Shown here piece after piece: positions 1-11,822 of a stretch of 64,000 nt of DNA; within the stretch, counting starts at the first letter, position 1; every line of letters starts with the position of its first letter. The notes below the pieces were generated by a model. The model saw only the letters and a program-made list of their open reading frames with translations, did not search any database and was not told the DNA's origin. The position numbers and the translations under genes are program-made. The DNA is from Pyrrhosoma nymphula. Its lineage: Eukaryota > Arthropoda > Insecta > Odonata > Coenagrionidae. The DNA lies in assembly GCA_963573305.1 (NCBI GenBank), contig OY754327.1:141338855-141402854 (forward strand), given 5' to 3'.

Positions 1-181
1 GATGTGCCAGAAGAAGATGAGAAAACAGGAAGTAGCCCCTCTCATGCTAGACGGCAGGAATCGGATTCAGACTCTGAAGTTTCTGTGGATGGCCGCAGTC
101 TTGAGCTTGCATCAAGCCACAGTAGTGATGAAGAGGAAGCCTTGACGTCCAATGCAGGGAATGGTGAAAAATCCCATCCTG
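1..181 (+). CDS. stan: Flamingo/Starry night cytoplasmic-tail exon (5' end outside window)
   Basis: The reading frame is open from base 1 and ends at a GTGGGT donor (182) in phase 1. It encodes an acidic, serine-rich segment containing SDSDSEVSVDG followed by ELASSHSSDEEE. This Ser/Asp block is characteristic of the intracellular tail of the seven-pass cadherins (Drosophila Flamingo/Starry night, vertebrate CELSR1-3), which act at cell-cell contacts in planar cell polarity and in neurite patterning. The cadherin, EGF/laminin-G, GAIN and 7TM parts must lie upstream of the window. The phase-1 end joins cleanly to the next exon at 5272 (G+GA gives Gly). The family call comes from recalled tail motifs, not an alignment; an unrelated acidic protein is possible but less likely given the following exons. 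Confidence 0.8.
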
Positions 182-562
182 GTGGGTTCCAAAAGTACAT
201 TATAGTCTACGTATTCTTGAACCCCTGGTCTTTTAAGTTTCTAAATTTTAGTGATACTTTCTATTAATGCATCTGAAGTATGTTCGACACTCCATACTAA
301 TTTGTTAAACTAATTGCAGTGGTAATGTAGTGTGATTAATTAGGGATCTGTAAAACAAAACCTCTCGATCAGGGCGGACAAACAACTGCTTTATTTACCA
401 GCATGGCTGCTACAGGTGAGCTAGAGCATCTCTGTTGCAAACAAATGACCAATGATCACAATGTAGCCAACCTGTGAAATGTTACATTTTTGTAGCCATT
501 GCCAACTCTGGCACAACAACATCTTTGTCAATATATGGTAAATTCACTATGATTTGCTGCAC
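182..562. other. intron sequence, nothing recognised
   Basis: AT-rich intron between the stan donor at 182 and the Harbinger-like element. I see no coding or repeat structure. Confidence 0.5.
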
Positions 563-565
563 TTA

Positions 566-2453
566 GGGTGTAGCCCAGTACACGCTCCCAACGCTCCGGA
601 GTGCTCCTGCTCCAATTGCTACAAATTCGTGGTCCACTTGCGCTCCTATCGCTCCCAGCGCTACCGGTGCTCCACCTATTGAACCATGGCTGGAGCGATC
701 ATAGCATTTCGTTGGTCGTTTGTTTTTTTTGTTTTCATTTATGTTGACTGGTGCTTTCCACTGTGACCTGCTATTTATTTTAATGATCAGAAGTCCTTTT
801 CTAATTTACTCTGCCTAATTAATATTTGCGCGTTCATTAATGATCCCAGTTGTGTTGCAAACAAGTCAGCATCCTTATTGGATGACGTCGTATCTAATTA
901 TGACAAAAGCTGTTCAGTCTGCAGTTATACCTGACCATTATCCATTCTATTTTGTGTCAAGTGTATGCTGCTTCCTAAATTGGTCACTGCAAGGATGTTT
1001 TCCTGATGCGACCATTGCAGATATAATTAATTTACTAATTATTATTTAATTAATAATGGCTTGATGCCTATGCTTCAGATGAAGTTAGTTAGTGTAAGAG
1101 TTAAAATTGCAATGCCTACCCAATACAGTGCTGACATGGTACCATCTCCTTTAACTATATACACATAAGAATAGATAAAAATCCTTGTCAATAACACTAC
1201 TTAAATATCTTTTTAAAGAAATTTCAATGAAACTGGAATCAGCTTAATCCACGACACTTAACTACTCCAACTGGTGTTTCTTTACTACGACTCAATTGCA
1301 CATGCATGAATATGTATGATACTTCTCAAATGCAGCACTAGACTTGAACCCATCGTACTAACAGCAAGCCTTAAGCATAATTGCAATCCGTGCCAGCCTG
1401 CCCTTAAGCAAATGACTAAAATAAAACCAAATGTCAACTTGAAGATTAGAGGGAGTACCATATATCCCACATCATTTAACATACGATATAATCTTCATAG
1501 AGAAAGGTTGGAAAGATTAAAGAGTACATTGCTCTCAAATCAAGACATTTATTGACAAAACAAAACCATTGAGAAAACATTTGTGTCACCACAGACAAGA
1601 CAAGCATAAGTTGCATTTTGGTAGAACGACCTTAACCTAACCCAACTAGAAGCATTATATTGCATCCTTGCACACCTTTATGACGGCTTGCTAGGTATTA
1701 TGAAGATGCTGATACATATTAATTTACTTCTCATCTAAACTTGCACCGAAGCTGGTCACGAGATAACCATTAATTATTATTTGTAAAGCTACACTGGATT
1801 GCTAAACAAAACAATTTACAAAACCAAACCGGTGCAAGGCCACAACACGATGCCACAAACGGAATGCTTTGACCGAAAAGTTCACCCACCACATGGCCTT
1901 AACTTCGAATCATATTCTATCTCCATTTCACGCAAATTCAAGCTTAAATAATTAATATAAATCATTACAACAACAAATGTAAAAAGATACCTCGTGCTTG
2001 CTGCTCAATCTCCTCCTCAAGCAGGAACATCGGATCTGAAATGTAAAACCATTGAGTTACAGACATTCGCCTCACCGTAATTTCTCGCGAATAATTCTAT
2101 TTTTCAATAAATAATCAATTTTTTAAATACTTACCATCCCTGGCTCTCTGAGCCACTTCTTCCGTCACCTCCACATCGTACGCATTATTCTCAGCATAAT
2201 CTATAAGAGTTATTGATTCCATAACTTCAGACTTCCTTGTACTTCCATCCCGTTCAAAGTCGTGCTGAAAAGTGGCTCGCTACAACTCACCCACGTTTTT
2301 CGCTGGAGTGTTTGGAGCGAGAGAGAGGCGAATGTAGTGACGTCATCTGTGACGATGTTAAAAGCTGCAGGAGTGCTTGGAGCCTCAAGTGGATCACTCA
2401 AGAACTCACTCCAAATGCTCTGGAGCGTTGGGAGCGTGTACTGGACTACACCC
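566..2453 (-). mobile_element. PIF/Harbinger-like DNA transposon, internally deleted
   Basis: Imperfect terminal inverted repeats of about 36 bp (two mismatches) start GGGTGTAGYCCAGTACACGC at 566 and, in reverse complement, at 2453. They are flanked by TTA on both sides (563-565 and 2454-2456), the 3-bp TWA-type duplication typical of PIF/Harbinger. Both subterminal regions are full of GCTCC/GGAGC motifs, which may be transposase-binding repeats. Only an N-terminal transposase remnant is visible on the minus strand and no DDE catalytic region, so the copy should be non-autonomous. It lies in a stan intron. Confidence 0.75.
1991..2222 (-). pseudogene. Harbinger-type transposase N-terminus, two exons, truncated
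   Basis: On the minus strand an ATG at 2222-2220 opens 29 codons to a GTAAGT donor after 2135. A TTTCAG acceptor then resumes at 2035 in the correct phase and runs to a GTATCT donor after 1991. The protein starts MESITLIDYAENN and continues to DPMFLLEEEIEQQAR, an acidic start like those of HARBI1-type transposases. No later catalytic exon is recognisable before the element's end, so this is a truncated gene. The element termini support the assignment more strongly than the protein itself. Confidence 0.5.
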
Positions 2454-2456
2454 TTA

Positions 2457-3528
2457 ATCATTATACATGTTTGAGGCTTCATTTGCAAAGAAAAAATCAG
2501 GAGAAGAAAAGTTGGGATGATTTTTAAAAAGTTTAAAATGACTCATTTTACAGCATTGGCATGAATTCAGTGAGGAGGAAGAGTGCCAATTATGTCATGC
2601 AAAAGTTCAGGGGAAATATTGTAAAAAATGGTTGGTCCTTTGTAAGTGCATAGACAATTTGTAGGTAGGCCATGGAAGAAAATTCAGGCTTGAAAATGTG
2701 CTAAAATCAAACTCCATTTGAAGCACTTGCTGTCTTTGTGGCAGTTACTTCCAAAGTGAAAGAGTTGCTCAGTCATTTACAATGTTTGAAGCTCTTTTCA
2801 TGTGCAGTTGCATGTTCATGACTCCACCTTCTTTAAGTTTAATTTTTGATTCAGAATGTCTTAAATGTTTTGGCAATTGTATTTATTATACACACTGTGT
2901 AAATACATTTGATGCAACTCAAAATTTCAATAACTCAAGGCTTATTTTAGTTCCATAGGCATTTTGACTTATTGGGAGCTTGGCTGTATGTGCTATTCTT
3001 TTTTTTTTTTGTATTTGTATTTAGCCAATGTGACCTGATTTTAGTTATAGCCCCACTGATGAAGTTACACTTTTGTGTGAAAGCAAATGTTTAATTCTTG
3101 AACAAAAATAAATACTCTTCATGGGAGCCTCCTCCTCAGGTGTGGTGAATATTTTGCCTCGCTATGAGAAAAAATGACCATTCTTGTTTCTGAAACATGA
3201 GGTAGTAACCACCTTGAAAAGCAGAAGGATTGCTGAGAAAGATGTGTGAATAGTATAGGAATATGTAATAGCATGTATAACCCATAGCATAGATGTACAG
3301 GTTCTTCTCCATCATTTTCTCAAGAGGATGCATCTGTCATACAATTGAAGTCACCTTCTTACTCATTAGGGCTGCATTTTGTTGGGTTTATATTGTGTTG
3401 GATGTCCTGTGATGACAACAGTCCTAGCTGGCATATTCAGGCCAATAAGTATTACTGATTACAACCTTCACTGTCCTCATGTCAGGGAAACCTTAGCACT
3501 ATTTTTATCTCTTTTCCTGCTTTACATG
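2457..3528. other. intron sequence, nothing recognised
   Basis: AT-rich intron with a poly-T run near 3000. No exon, repeat pair or conserved protein was found. Confidence 0.45.
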
Positions 3529-3536
3529 CATAGGCG

Positions 3537-4157
3537 TAGGCCTGTGTGATTATCGAAAATAATCGATATCGATCAATTATGAGAATAATTGAAAATGTGG
3601 TCGATTAATGGACATCGAAATGGGTGTCAATTAATTGTCATTGCTCAATTAATTGGAATCAATCAATTCATTGACAGGACTCAATTGGATCATGCTTTTC
3701 AAAGGCTTTCCTTTGCCAGTGAGAAGAATGAAAGAATTAATTTGAAAGACAGCAAAATAGTTAGCTTTTATTCATTAATTAAAGGAACATACTGCTATTT
3801 GAAGACAGGCAGATGAGATCCTCAGCGTGTTCATCCGACAGACACTGGTGTGTGTCGATGACAATGTTCCCGCCGAGACTGAACCTCTCCGACGCAATGC
3901 TAGTTGCCAGGATAGCTAGCTAAGTTCTGGAGGTAGGGAGGGGTAGATGTTGGCCGTCACCACCATCAATAATCATCAATTAATCGATTACCGGACAATA
4001 AATATGAATTGAATAACAATTGAACAATAATTGACACTTGAAAAAAATTGAGAATTGAGTCGATTGCCGTAATCTACATCGATGTGCTGAAATAATAGAT
4101 CAATTGTAAAAATAATTGCATCAACAGTTCAATTAATCGAATGATTGCATAGACCTA
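3537..4157 (-). mobile_element. hAT element nested in the end of a second hAT element
   Basis: The 621-bp element has ends TAGGCCTGTG and CATAGACCTA as imperfect inverted repeats. It is flanked by a perfect 8-bp duplication, CATAGGCG, at 3529-3536 and 4158-4165. An 8-bp target duplication and a TAGG terminus are hAT hallmarks. The duplicated octamer is itself the terminal sequence of the next element (4158-5079), so this copy inserted into that element's very tip. It keeps only a remnant of the transposase C-terminus. Confidence 0.85.
3779..3919 (-). pseudogene. hAT transposase C-terminal (hATC) remnant
   Basis: The minus-strand frame reads LAILATSIASERFSLGGNIV, followed by a segment ending DLICLSSNSSMFL and a TAA at 3781-3779. 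SIASERxFSxxGNIV and a DLIxLxxN ending are the conserved hATC dimerisation region of hAT transposases. An in-frame TAG lies immediately upstream and nothing else of the transposase remains. Confidence 0.8.
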
Positions 4158-5079
4158 CATAGGCGTGTGCACAGTGGGTGCTGTGGGTTCCGCGGCGCCC
4201 CCAAAAACATTTGGAGGGGTGCCAAAATTTGGATGGAACACCTTGGGGGGAAGCAAGTCCTGCTGAAAACAACTGGAAAACCAATCAATTTAAAAATTTT
4301 CAAGATCTGATTTTATTTTTTGATCTATAATAAGACTACTCAAACTGTCATTCCATGTGCTTTTTTAAAATAGGGTACGGAGCCTGATTGTGGGTGTGAA
4401 AAAATGAGTATGTGATAGAATTATAACCACTATACCAAAACCTTACCATCGTAAGGTGAGCTCGAGGCACTATAGAGGGATCCCAAGGCCAAGCAGGCCA
4501 AGAAATAGTGAGAAGAAAAAGTGAAGTGAAGAATTTTGAATTTATTATCATATTAATCAGCAAAATAATATATTTTATTTTTAAATTATTTATCTTCCAA
4601 ATTATTACATTTCTAGGTTATGTGCTCTAAATAGATTGAATAAAATTCAGAGCTCATTAGTAAAAACATTTTTCTATGAAAGCTGATTACGAAAAATTTT
4701 TGTATTCTTAAAATGGAATTTTCTTCCCTATAGTAACTCTGCTTTTATTTGATAAAAAGTAAGTAACTGACTAGTTAAGATATTTTATGCAAAGTTTGTC
4801 AAAGCTTTATTTAATTGCAGTTTATTTAAGTATTAAAAATTTTTTAAGAAATATCTTATCCTAGTATCGAAAATTAAAACAGAATTGTAATACATGTATA
4901 GATTTTTTGTTTTACACAAATTTTGGGGCCTTCTAATTTTGTTGTGGGAGTTGCTTTATGGAACTGGCTTTCCCCCGAACACTTGGGGTTAAGGCTTATG
5001 GTTACGGTCATGGGCAAGGGCAAAAGGCAGCATTTTAATTGTTGGCACCCCCAATAGCAAATTCCTGCGCACACCTATG
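4158..5079. mobile_element. hAT-type non-autonomous element (family copy 1)
   Basis: Ends are CATAGGCGTGTGCACAGTGG and, at the right, GCGCACACCTATG. Once the nested hAT and its extra octamer are removed, the flanks TTTACATG (before 3529) and CTTACATG (5080-5087) match at 7 of 8 bases. A second copy of the same family lies in opposite orientation at 48468-49164 and shares the block with TTGGGGTTAAGGCTTATGG and the GGCACCCCCAATAGCAAA end. No transposase is visible. Confidence 0.75.
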
Positions 5080-5271
5080 CTTACATGGCCATATCTTCTG
5101 GCCTCAATATTTTCATTTATGCAGCCTAAATGGGTAGGTATATATATAGTCATGAAATTTAAGTCTTTCATCAGTTTAATTCCTCTTCTTTGGAAAACTT
5201 GAGTAAAATTATTTTCTCATATGTACGCATATTTTTAATGCTTCTCCTTCACATCTGTGTCGCTATTTCAG

Positions 5272-5550
5272 GAGTCATGACAATGTCAGCAGCATCTTCG
5301 TACATGCCCAATATATCGGCAGAGCCAGTTAGCCCAGGGATGTCAGGGAGTGGAGCACCCTCTTCACCCCGTCCTTTGCCTCACCCACCCCACTTACATA
5401 ATCCATCCTCCCCTCCACCCACTGGCCTCAATGTCCTTGTACATCCTCAGCTCTTCCGGCCAACTAGTCATACCTCATCCCTCTACTCCCCTGACACGCC
5501 AACCTCTCACTGGACTGGGCAATATCCTCCATCAATTTTAGCTCCAAATG
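5272..5550 (+). CDS. stan: Flamingo tail exon, Pro/Ser-rich
   Basis: The exon lies between a TTTCAG acceptor (ends 5271) and a GTGAGT donor (5551). It enters in phase 1 from the 181 donor and leaves in phase 1. The product is about 93 residues, rich in Pro, Ser and His (PRPLPHPPHLHNPSSPPPTG), with no folded domain visible. Such low-complexity stretches are usual in seven-pass cadherin tails. No stop occurs in frame and both junction phases agree with the neighbouring exons, which supports the splice model. Confidence 0.8.
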
Positions 5551-5755
5551 GTGAGTTGAGTCCCCCTAAATATCTTTTGCTTCTCTCTCTTATCCTTTTA
5601 GAAAAAAGAATATGTACTTAGTTTTTCCACACGATAATTTATTGTAAAATATCAGGTCAATAATAAATTATTGTTTAGTAATAGGTTCCCACTTAGTATT
5701 CTTTTTTCTAAAATGCAGAAATTCTACAAAGTGATGTCTGAAACTTTTGAATATA

Positions 5756-7846
5756 CAGTAGAAGCCCTATATAGCGAGAGCTCTCGGGATCTGAGAAATC
5801 ACTCACTAAAGGAAACTCTTGTTAATACCGGAGATGATTAATAATCACTCCACAGCCAATTACTACAACTGCAACGCTAATTTAGCCATTATTGTGGAAA
5901 TTTTTGGTGAGTGGCGTAAACATTCTATTGAGATAGCTATTAAAAATTGTATTTTCGAACACTTCAATTACTTATGATCGTATTCACTTTCGATGACATC
6001 AAATTCCATATTAGATGTCATACACTGGAATATTAAACGTCGAATTTTGATGCTTCAGGACACGTGTACTGCACAGCGCATTGCTGTATTGTTATTTCCC
6101 TGATATTTTGGGTGTGCCAAATATGTCACGGCTGCAAGTAATAGCAATGCAACGGACTATAAACAGCAAACACTTAGGAAACAAGAAAAAATTTCATGCC
6201 TCCTACCTCTCTAAAAAGTGTATCAAAACGGATATGTGGTTTGGAGAAAGTTCTATTAATTGAAATTTGCAAAAATGCTAGATAACTTAATGACCGAGAT
6301 ATTACCTATGGGGATTTTGTTCCACGCAAGCACCGGCCGGCTGTTATCTTCTCGAGTTAAATAGTGGAAATAAAGGAGAGGACTTCAACGTCTGTAAGAT
6401 TGCCTCAGAAAACAGCTTACTTCGGCTTTTCGGAATCATAGAGCCCAATATCACCAGCATTTACAGTTAGCCCTTAACATTATACTGTTGTTTGTATTAT
6501 TATTAGAATAGTTATGGGTGGAATACTCTCTTGAATTTATGGAAACATAATTGTTACAAGCTAGTCCACATATGACAGTTGTAAGCATGGAGCGGGAACA
6601 CAACACGGACTTTCAAGGCTCAACTGCGTTAGGATAACATGTGAAACTTTTTACCACTAGCGAATATGGTATCGGCTCCCGTGAAACATGTATTTTTCAA
6701 GCGATAGTGCACGTTGCGGCCGTTAGGTGGCAGGGCACATCAACATTTTTTTGGCTCACTATTTTTTAGATATTCCATGGTATACATACGTGATTTGCTG
6801 TGAGTTTCGGGCGCGAGGCAGAAAGTTCTGAAATGAATTCCATCACAATACACACAATATCTTCTGCCGTACTTACATCTAGTGGGAACTTGTTGATAAT
6901 GAATACCGTGATGAATACCATGAATACGGACTACACTCCCTGCTGCGAGATAGACACTTTTCAATATTGATAATCTTTGAAACAATTGCAAAAGGCAATA
7001 CAATACATAGACAACTTAAAATATAGAGAACCCGATTTCATAACAATTTACTTATTCAACATTGGAACATTTAAACTTGTCAATACCGAGCCTCTCACTT
7101 ATATACTCCACTTTTGCCTTCAACAATGGGCCATTTATTGGAATTCAGGCTGCTTCTCTGCTGGCAAAACCACGAGAAAAGGGCAGATTCTAACTGCGTA
7201 TGTTCTCCTGGCCGCAAATGTTCCTGGCTGCTTGGACATCCTTCTTGAAGCACTGTGGCACGAAATTTTTCATTATTCTTCAGAATTGTGAATAAGGTCG
7301 AGGAAGATATGCGAAATCGCCTCCCTATCTAGCTTTTGGACCCATCGCCACATTAGCATTCATTGATAATTCGTATTTTAATTTTCAGATCCAACAACTT
7401 TTGTTTCCCCGCCATGATGTTGTATCAGTCGGACTGAACTTAAAATAAGGAATAAGGAATAAGACGGAACGAATAAAAAAGCGGGAGGATGACAAAAGAA
7501 CAATGAAATGCACGGACTTACGAGGAATTTATTTGTGTGAATACGGGCATGCCGTGAATGTCCGAAATGTGCATTTGAACATCAAATTGTGCGGAAAAAA
7601 TATTTCTAGACATAATTTCAATGGCAGAGGACATGAACACAAGTTTGTGCATGTTTGCCGAGGTTGAAGCAGAAATTTTCCACTCGTAATAGTAAACGAC
7701 CCCAGTGGAGGCTGGTTGTTGTCCTTGCTAATACCGATTTATTTTACATGTAAATCGTAGGGTTTTAAATCGTTCTTTGGCCATCCTTCGCAAATTCGAG
7801 CTTCTCGTTATATGTATGCCCTACACGTTATATAGGGCTTCTACTG
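5756..7846. mobile_element. pogo/Tigger-like DNA transposon, degenerate
   Basis: Terminal inverted repeats CAGTAGAAGCCCTATATA occur at 5756 and in reverse complement ending at 7846. Each is flanked by TA (5754-5755 and 7847-7848). A TA target and a CAGT-start TIR with a CCTATATA core fit the Tc1/mariner-pogo group. The 2.1-kb interior has no intact transposase; a plus-strand stretch near 7140-7240 (FSAGKTTRKG, then AANVPG) may be a decayed DDE segment, but I am not sure. It lies in a stan intron. Confidence 0.75.
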
Positions 7847-8135
7847 TACATATCTATATAATCCATTGAATGTGGTATTTCAAATAAGTTAAAAGAAATG
7901 TATAGGGGAGATGCACTTCCCTTTTAGTGGTTTGAAACAACTATGTAATACATTCATTAAGTAATTCTGCTTGTATTGGATTCTCTTTCTGATTTGAGAA
8001 ATAGCGTAGTTTATTTGAAATATTTACCTAATGATTCCATTATCATTCCTTGGTTCAACACCAATGCATGCATTTATGTCAATTTGAAGGACATATGTGT
8101 ACATTTTTGTTAGTAGTTTTTGTATTTTTTTCCAG

Positions 8136-8597
8136 TCATGGGGATGGGAGGTGATGAGGATCCTCATCTAATGGGAAACCGCTGGTCTGCAGAACAAGCC
8201 TCTACTCCAACTGCATCTGACAACGAGGGGCAGGAAGAGGAGCGTGAGGATGAGCAGAGGGATGGGGAGATGAATAAGGGACAGCTGTACCACAGCATGA
8301 AAAATGGCATGCTGACAGAAGACATGGGCGTAGGCTGTGAAGTGGACAGAGGATACGACATGGAAGTGTGCCATCGACAGGAGGGAGAAAGGGATAGGGA
8401 AATGGGAGGAGATGTAGAAGATGGAGAGTATGATGATGAGGACATGCTTCACTATAAGTCACATAAAAAGATGGTTGCATCCGAGGAGAACTTTCAGAAT
8501 GTGCAAGGGGATAGGGACGGAGAAGTTTCCGAAGTGAATTCTCGGACTGGTGGGAAGAAGTTTCACTTGGGAGACAAGTACCTCTTCCCGTACACAG
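8136..8597 (+). CDS. stan: Flamingo tail exon, highly charged
   Basis: A TTTTTTCCAG acceptor (ends 8135) and a CAG/GTAAGA donor (8598) bound 462 nt in frame, entering and leaving in phase 1. The 154-residue segment begins VMGMGGDEDPHL and is dominated by Glu, Asp, Arg and Lys (EGQEEEREDEQRDGEMN, GDVEDGEYDDEDMLHYKSHK). It ends at GDKYLFPYTG. It looks disordered and would lie in the cytoplasm. The Tyr-containing YLFPYTG end is the most structured-looking part. Confidence 0.8.
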
Positions 8598-8773
8598 GTA
8601 AGATACGTGTCAGTAATGATACACTAGTAGTGACAGTGAAAACATTTTCAGCTGCTTGTTTCACGTGATATTCTGTGGTCGTTCACGAGGTGGAACTGTC
8701 ACTGGTGTGAGGAAGCCCAACATCTGCTCACTGTAAAAGTGGCCAATATAATTCATTGTAGTCCACGCAATGA

Positions 8774-9277
8774 AGGGGTTGTAGAGGATATGGAAGAGGA
8801 CAGAGGCCAAACTTCAGGGATGTGTTTGGGGTTGATAGGAGGTAAACATACTAAAAGTCCCCGGACCTAGGTGGTGTGCGGGGGGAGGTCCCATTTTTTT
8901 TTCGTTTTTCGCTCATATCTTGAAAACGGTGCGTGGTAGTGAAAATATTACTGATTCTGAAATCAAATACAACAAAATGTACTAAAAAATAGTTCCTTAT
9001 ACATTTATTTCTATTTCTCATAGTTATCGAGGTATTTTCTAGCGAGAATTGTACATTTTTGAAAAACGCTTAATTTCCTCACGTTTTTTGACAAACCTTT
9101 CCTTCTAGCGGCTCAGCCTTTAGTTTTACAGCAAATTCCTCAGGAGCATAGTTGTAGATATATACACTAGCTTTAAAATAAGACATTATTTAATATTTTT
9201 CAACCCCAATCAAATCAACCCCAAATACATCCCTGAAGTTTGGTCTCTGTCCTCTTCCGTTTCCTCTACTACCCCTT
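8774..9277. mobile_element. inverted-repeat element (MITE or fold-back)
   Basis: Arms of about 60 bp (8774-8836 and the reverse complement of 9215-9277) share GGAAGAGGACAGAG and CCAAACTTCAGGGATGT. The interior holds a TCGCTCATATCTTGAAAACG segment. I found no convincing target duplication, so the superfamily is undecided. It sits in the intron after the 8597 donor. Confidence 0.7.
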
Positions 9278-11157
9278 TTTGGGCGTTCATTGACTGGTCT
9301 ATTGGTATTGGACACCATTGTATTGCTTTTCTTTGTCGAATACATGGGTTATATGGGCTAAAGAAATGGAAATAATACTCCCTTTTAATTGGTCCCTAAA
9401 GTAACCCTAAAGTTGCTCTATTTGTTACGTATTATGCAGAAAAATGTTACAACAGAATGAGGTGTAGGGGTTACAGTTAAAACATTTACTTGAGTTTGAA
9501 GGGTTTTGGTATTTTTTTTAGCTTTCTTACAAGGAACACCAAAGAAATATGATCCAATTCAGATCATATTTGGCACATCAGTTGTCCACAATGAAAAAAT
9601 AAATAGTGGAATTTTCCACGCTCTTGTGGCTTGTGAGCTGAGTTATTTCAATTTAAAAATTGGTCTTAGACAATCTGTGCAACTTCACAATGACATCACT
9701 CTCACCAGCTGGCAGGCCAGCCTAATGGTGGCTTCCAGTGGTATTCACGCCATACCTATGGCGATGGTGTGAGCTCATACATATCATTCTCAGAGAAAGA
9801 ACATACTAGGCCACTGTATCACTTTGTTTTTTCCGGTTTTCTCTCTTTGTACCGAAATGTTTCTGAAAGAACTTCTCCTCAAGTCCTTTCACGATGATGA
9901 CTATTTTCCTACGGGGTCAGAACATTTGGTGATCGGTCCAGGCATGTGACCTTGCTCACAGCTGAGTATTGCAGGCAAATTGCTGTGCTTAAGCCTGTGA
10001 TTAAAAGTTTTTAGTCAATAAAGAAACATTATTCACAATACCATCAATGGTAACCTCATTTAATGCCACTGCCATAAAGGTTTTATTTGATTAGCTCTGA
10101 TAAAAACATATATCTGGAGGGGGGGGAGGGGGCGACGATAATGATGGAGGAAATGGCTTAACCGATTACATTGGTTTTGTTGTCATTTTTTTCCTATAGA
10201 ATGACATATATTTCAGGAAAAATCCCTGAATTTCAATTTTAAACCCAAATAAATTGTAAGCTGAAAAAATAAAGATGCATTATCTCAAACTCACGAGTCC
10301 CGTGTTAAATTTGTATAGCAACCATGTAGTGCACTTAAGCACGGATGTTTATTTTTTGTAAACGTGAATAACGGCCTCCAGATATTAGATTTGTCGCAGT
10401 GAAGTAACCTACAAAAAAATATACATGTGTAAAATTGATACAAATAAGATTTGCATGACTGGGTATTTTGTCTGTCATTTTTGATGGGTTGTCAGCTAGT
10501 TTAATCATAAAAGACTATCAGTGAGTTTAATGACATTCACTTCAAAATAAAAAAAACTGTGTAAATAATTTGCTAATTCATATTACAAATTTTACGACCA
10601 AATATAGGGAATTTGGTGGAGAGTATTCTTGTCAAGAGGATGGCATAGCTTCATGTAACTGATTTAAGAGTAAGAAAAAAATAATATATTGCTGCATTAA
10701 GTATGGGCAACTCCTAAATACTCAGTGTAAGTTCCAGCATTCACACAGTTGATGGTAGACAAATTTGAACCAAATTGAATTATACTAATCACGGTTGCAT
10801 CTAACATTCTTCATGTTGTTAAGCTGTCAAAGGAGAAGCTGTTTCTGTCAGTTCCCATGGACCCTATGTTCAGATATGAAAAAATTCTTGTTTATTTTTG
10901 CCATCTATGTAATTATAATCCTGCCTTCAAAGTTATATGTTTGTTTGTGCCTTCTTAATTTTTTTCTTTCCAAAAGGCTATCTACTTTCTCTGAGCTCTA
11001 CAAAACTCATATATTTATGTGTTACATATCCAGTGTTTCTCCCTCTGTTTATACGATAACAAATTTATGTATTGATGCTCAAGAGTGCTGTGTGTGGTGG
11101 TATTGCTATTTTTTTTAAGAAACTTGTTTTCAGTGTCTTGAAATATATTTTTTCCAG
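9278..11157. other. stan intron, nothing recognised
   Basis: About 1.9 kb of AT-rich intron with a G-rich run near 10115-10135. A short open frame at 9506-9772 has no recognisable similarity and no splice context. Confidence 0.45.
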
Positions 11158-11458
11158 ATGGAGATACTGGTGGAGGCTATTTAGTATCGATGCCAGGTGG
11201 TGTCCTAGGCTCATCCATAAATGATGTGAATCACCCAAGGGAGAGGAGAAGCTGCTCTCCTCCACCTCTCTCATCCCCCTCACTTCGTCATCTCCACCCT
11301 TCGCTCACCCAGCAGCAAGCTCAACTGCAACACCAGCAGCTACATCAGTATCATTACAATCCCCAACGCTCACTCCTCTACAATACTCGACCCATCCCAT
11401 CGGCAAATTTGCCTCCAAGTTTGCACGTGAATCCCATCTCCAACATTTCTGAATCAGA
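11158..11458 (+). CDS. stan: Flamingo tail exon, His/Gln/Pro-rich
   Basis: A TTTTTTTCCAG acceptor (ends 11157) and a GTGAGT donor (11459) bound 301 nt. It enters in phase 1 (G+AT gives Asp) and leaves in phase 2 after TCA-GA. The segment runs from DGDTGGGYLVSMPGGVLG through a Gln/His run (QQQAQLQHQQLHQYHYN) to HVNPISNISES. Its phase-2 end lets either the 7-nt microexon or the 15049 exon be joined directly, with different outcomes for the C-terminus. Confidence 0.8.
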
Positions 11459-11815
11459 GTGAGTATTTTTCCTTTTATATTCTTACCACAGCTCATGTTT
11501 TTATTCTTATCCCTGCTCATGTTTTCTTGTGTTCACCCCTGCGTGAAGACTACTGAAAACTATCTCTAATCCATGGTACTCCTGAAAATTTTTAAGTTTT
11601 CTTTATAGATTTAGCATGATGATAAGTTTTAAGTCATCAGTTTGATTGTAAATAACTCCTATGATAATTCGTAGTGACATCATGGTGTAATTTTGTTATT
11701 TTATGATACATAATTGTATAGTCTCTTAGCAAACTTGAAATTTTGCTATGAATGCTAATGGTTAAAATACTGAAAGAAATTTAAGCAAATTTTCCTCTCT
11801 TCTTTCTTGCTTCAG

Positions 11816-11822
11816 TGATGAG
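11816..11822 (+). CDS. stan: 7-nt Flamingo microexon switching the C-terminus
   Basis: TGATGAG lies between a strong acceptor (CTTTCTTGCTTCAG, ending 11815) and a consensus GTAAGT donor (11823). With it included, GA+T GAT GAG continues into 15049 as GAA AGA TAC GAA TGA, giving SESDDEERYE and stop. With it skipped, GA+G AAA GAT... gives SEKDTNETSV and stop. The length is not a multiple of three, so inclusion shifts the frame. Both frames end within 28 nt of the last exon. Confidence 0.7.

Noticed and set aside
8164..8480. Minus-strand open frames opposite the 8136-8597 exon
   Set aside because: They are antisense shadows of the Glu/Asp-rich Flamingo exon.
9506..9772. 88-codon open frame in a stan intron
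   Set aside because: No motif, no splice sites fitting the stan phase, and base composition like the surrounding intron.
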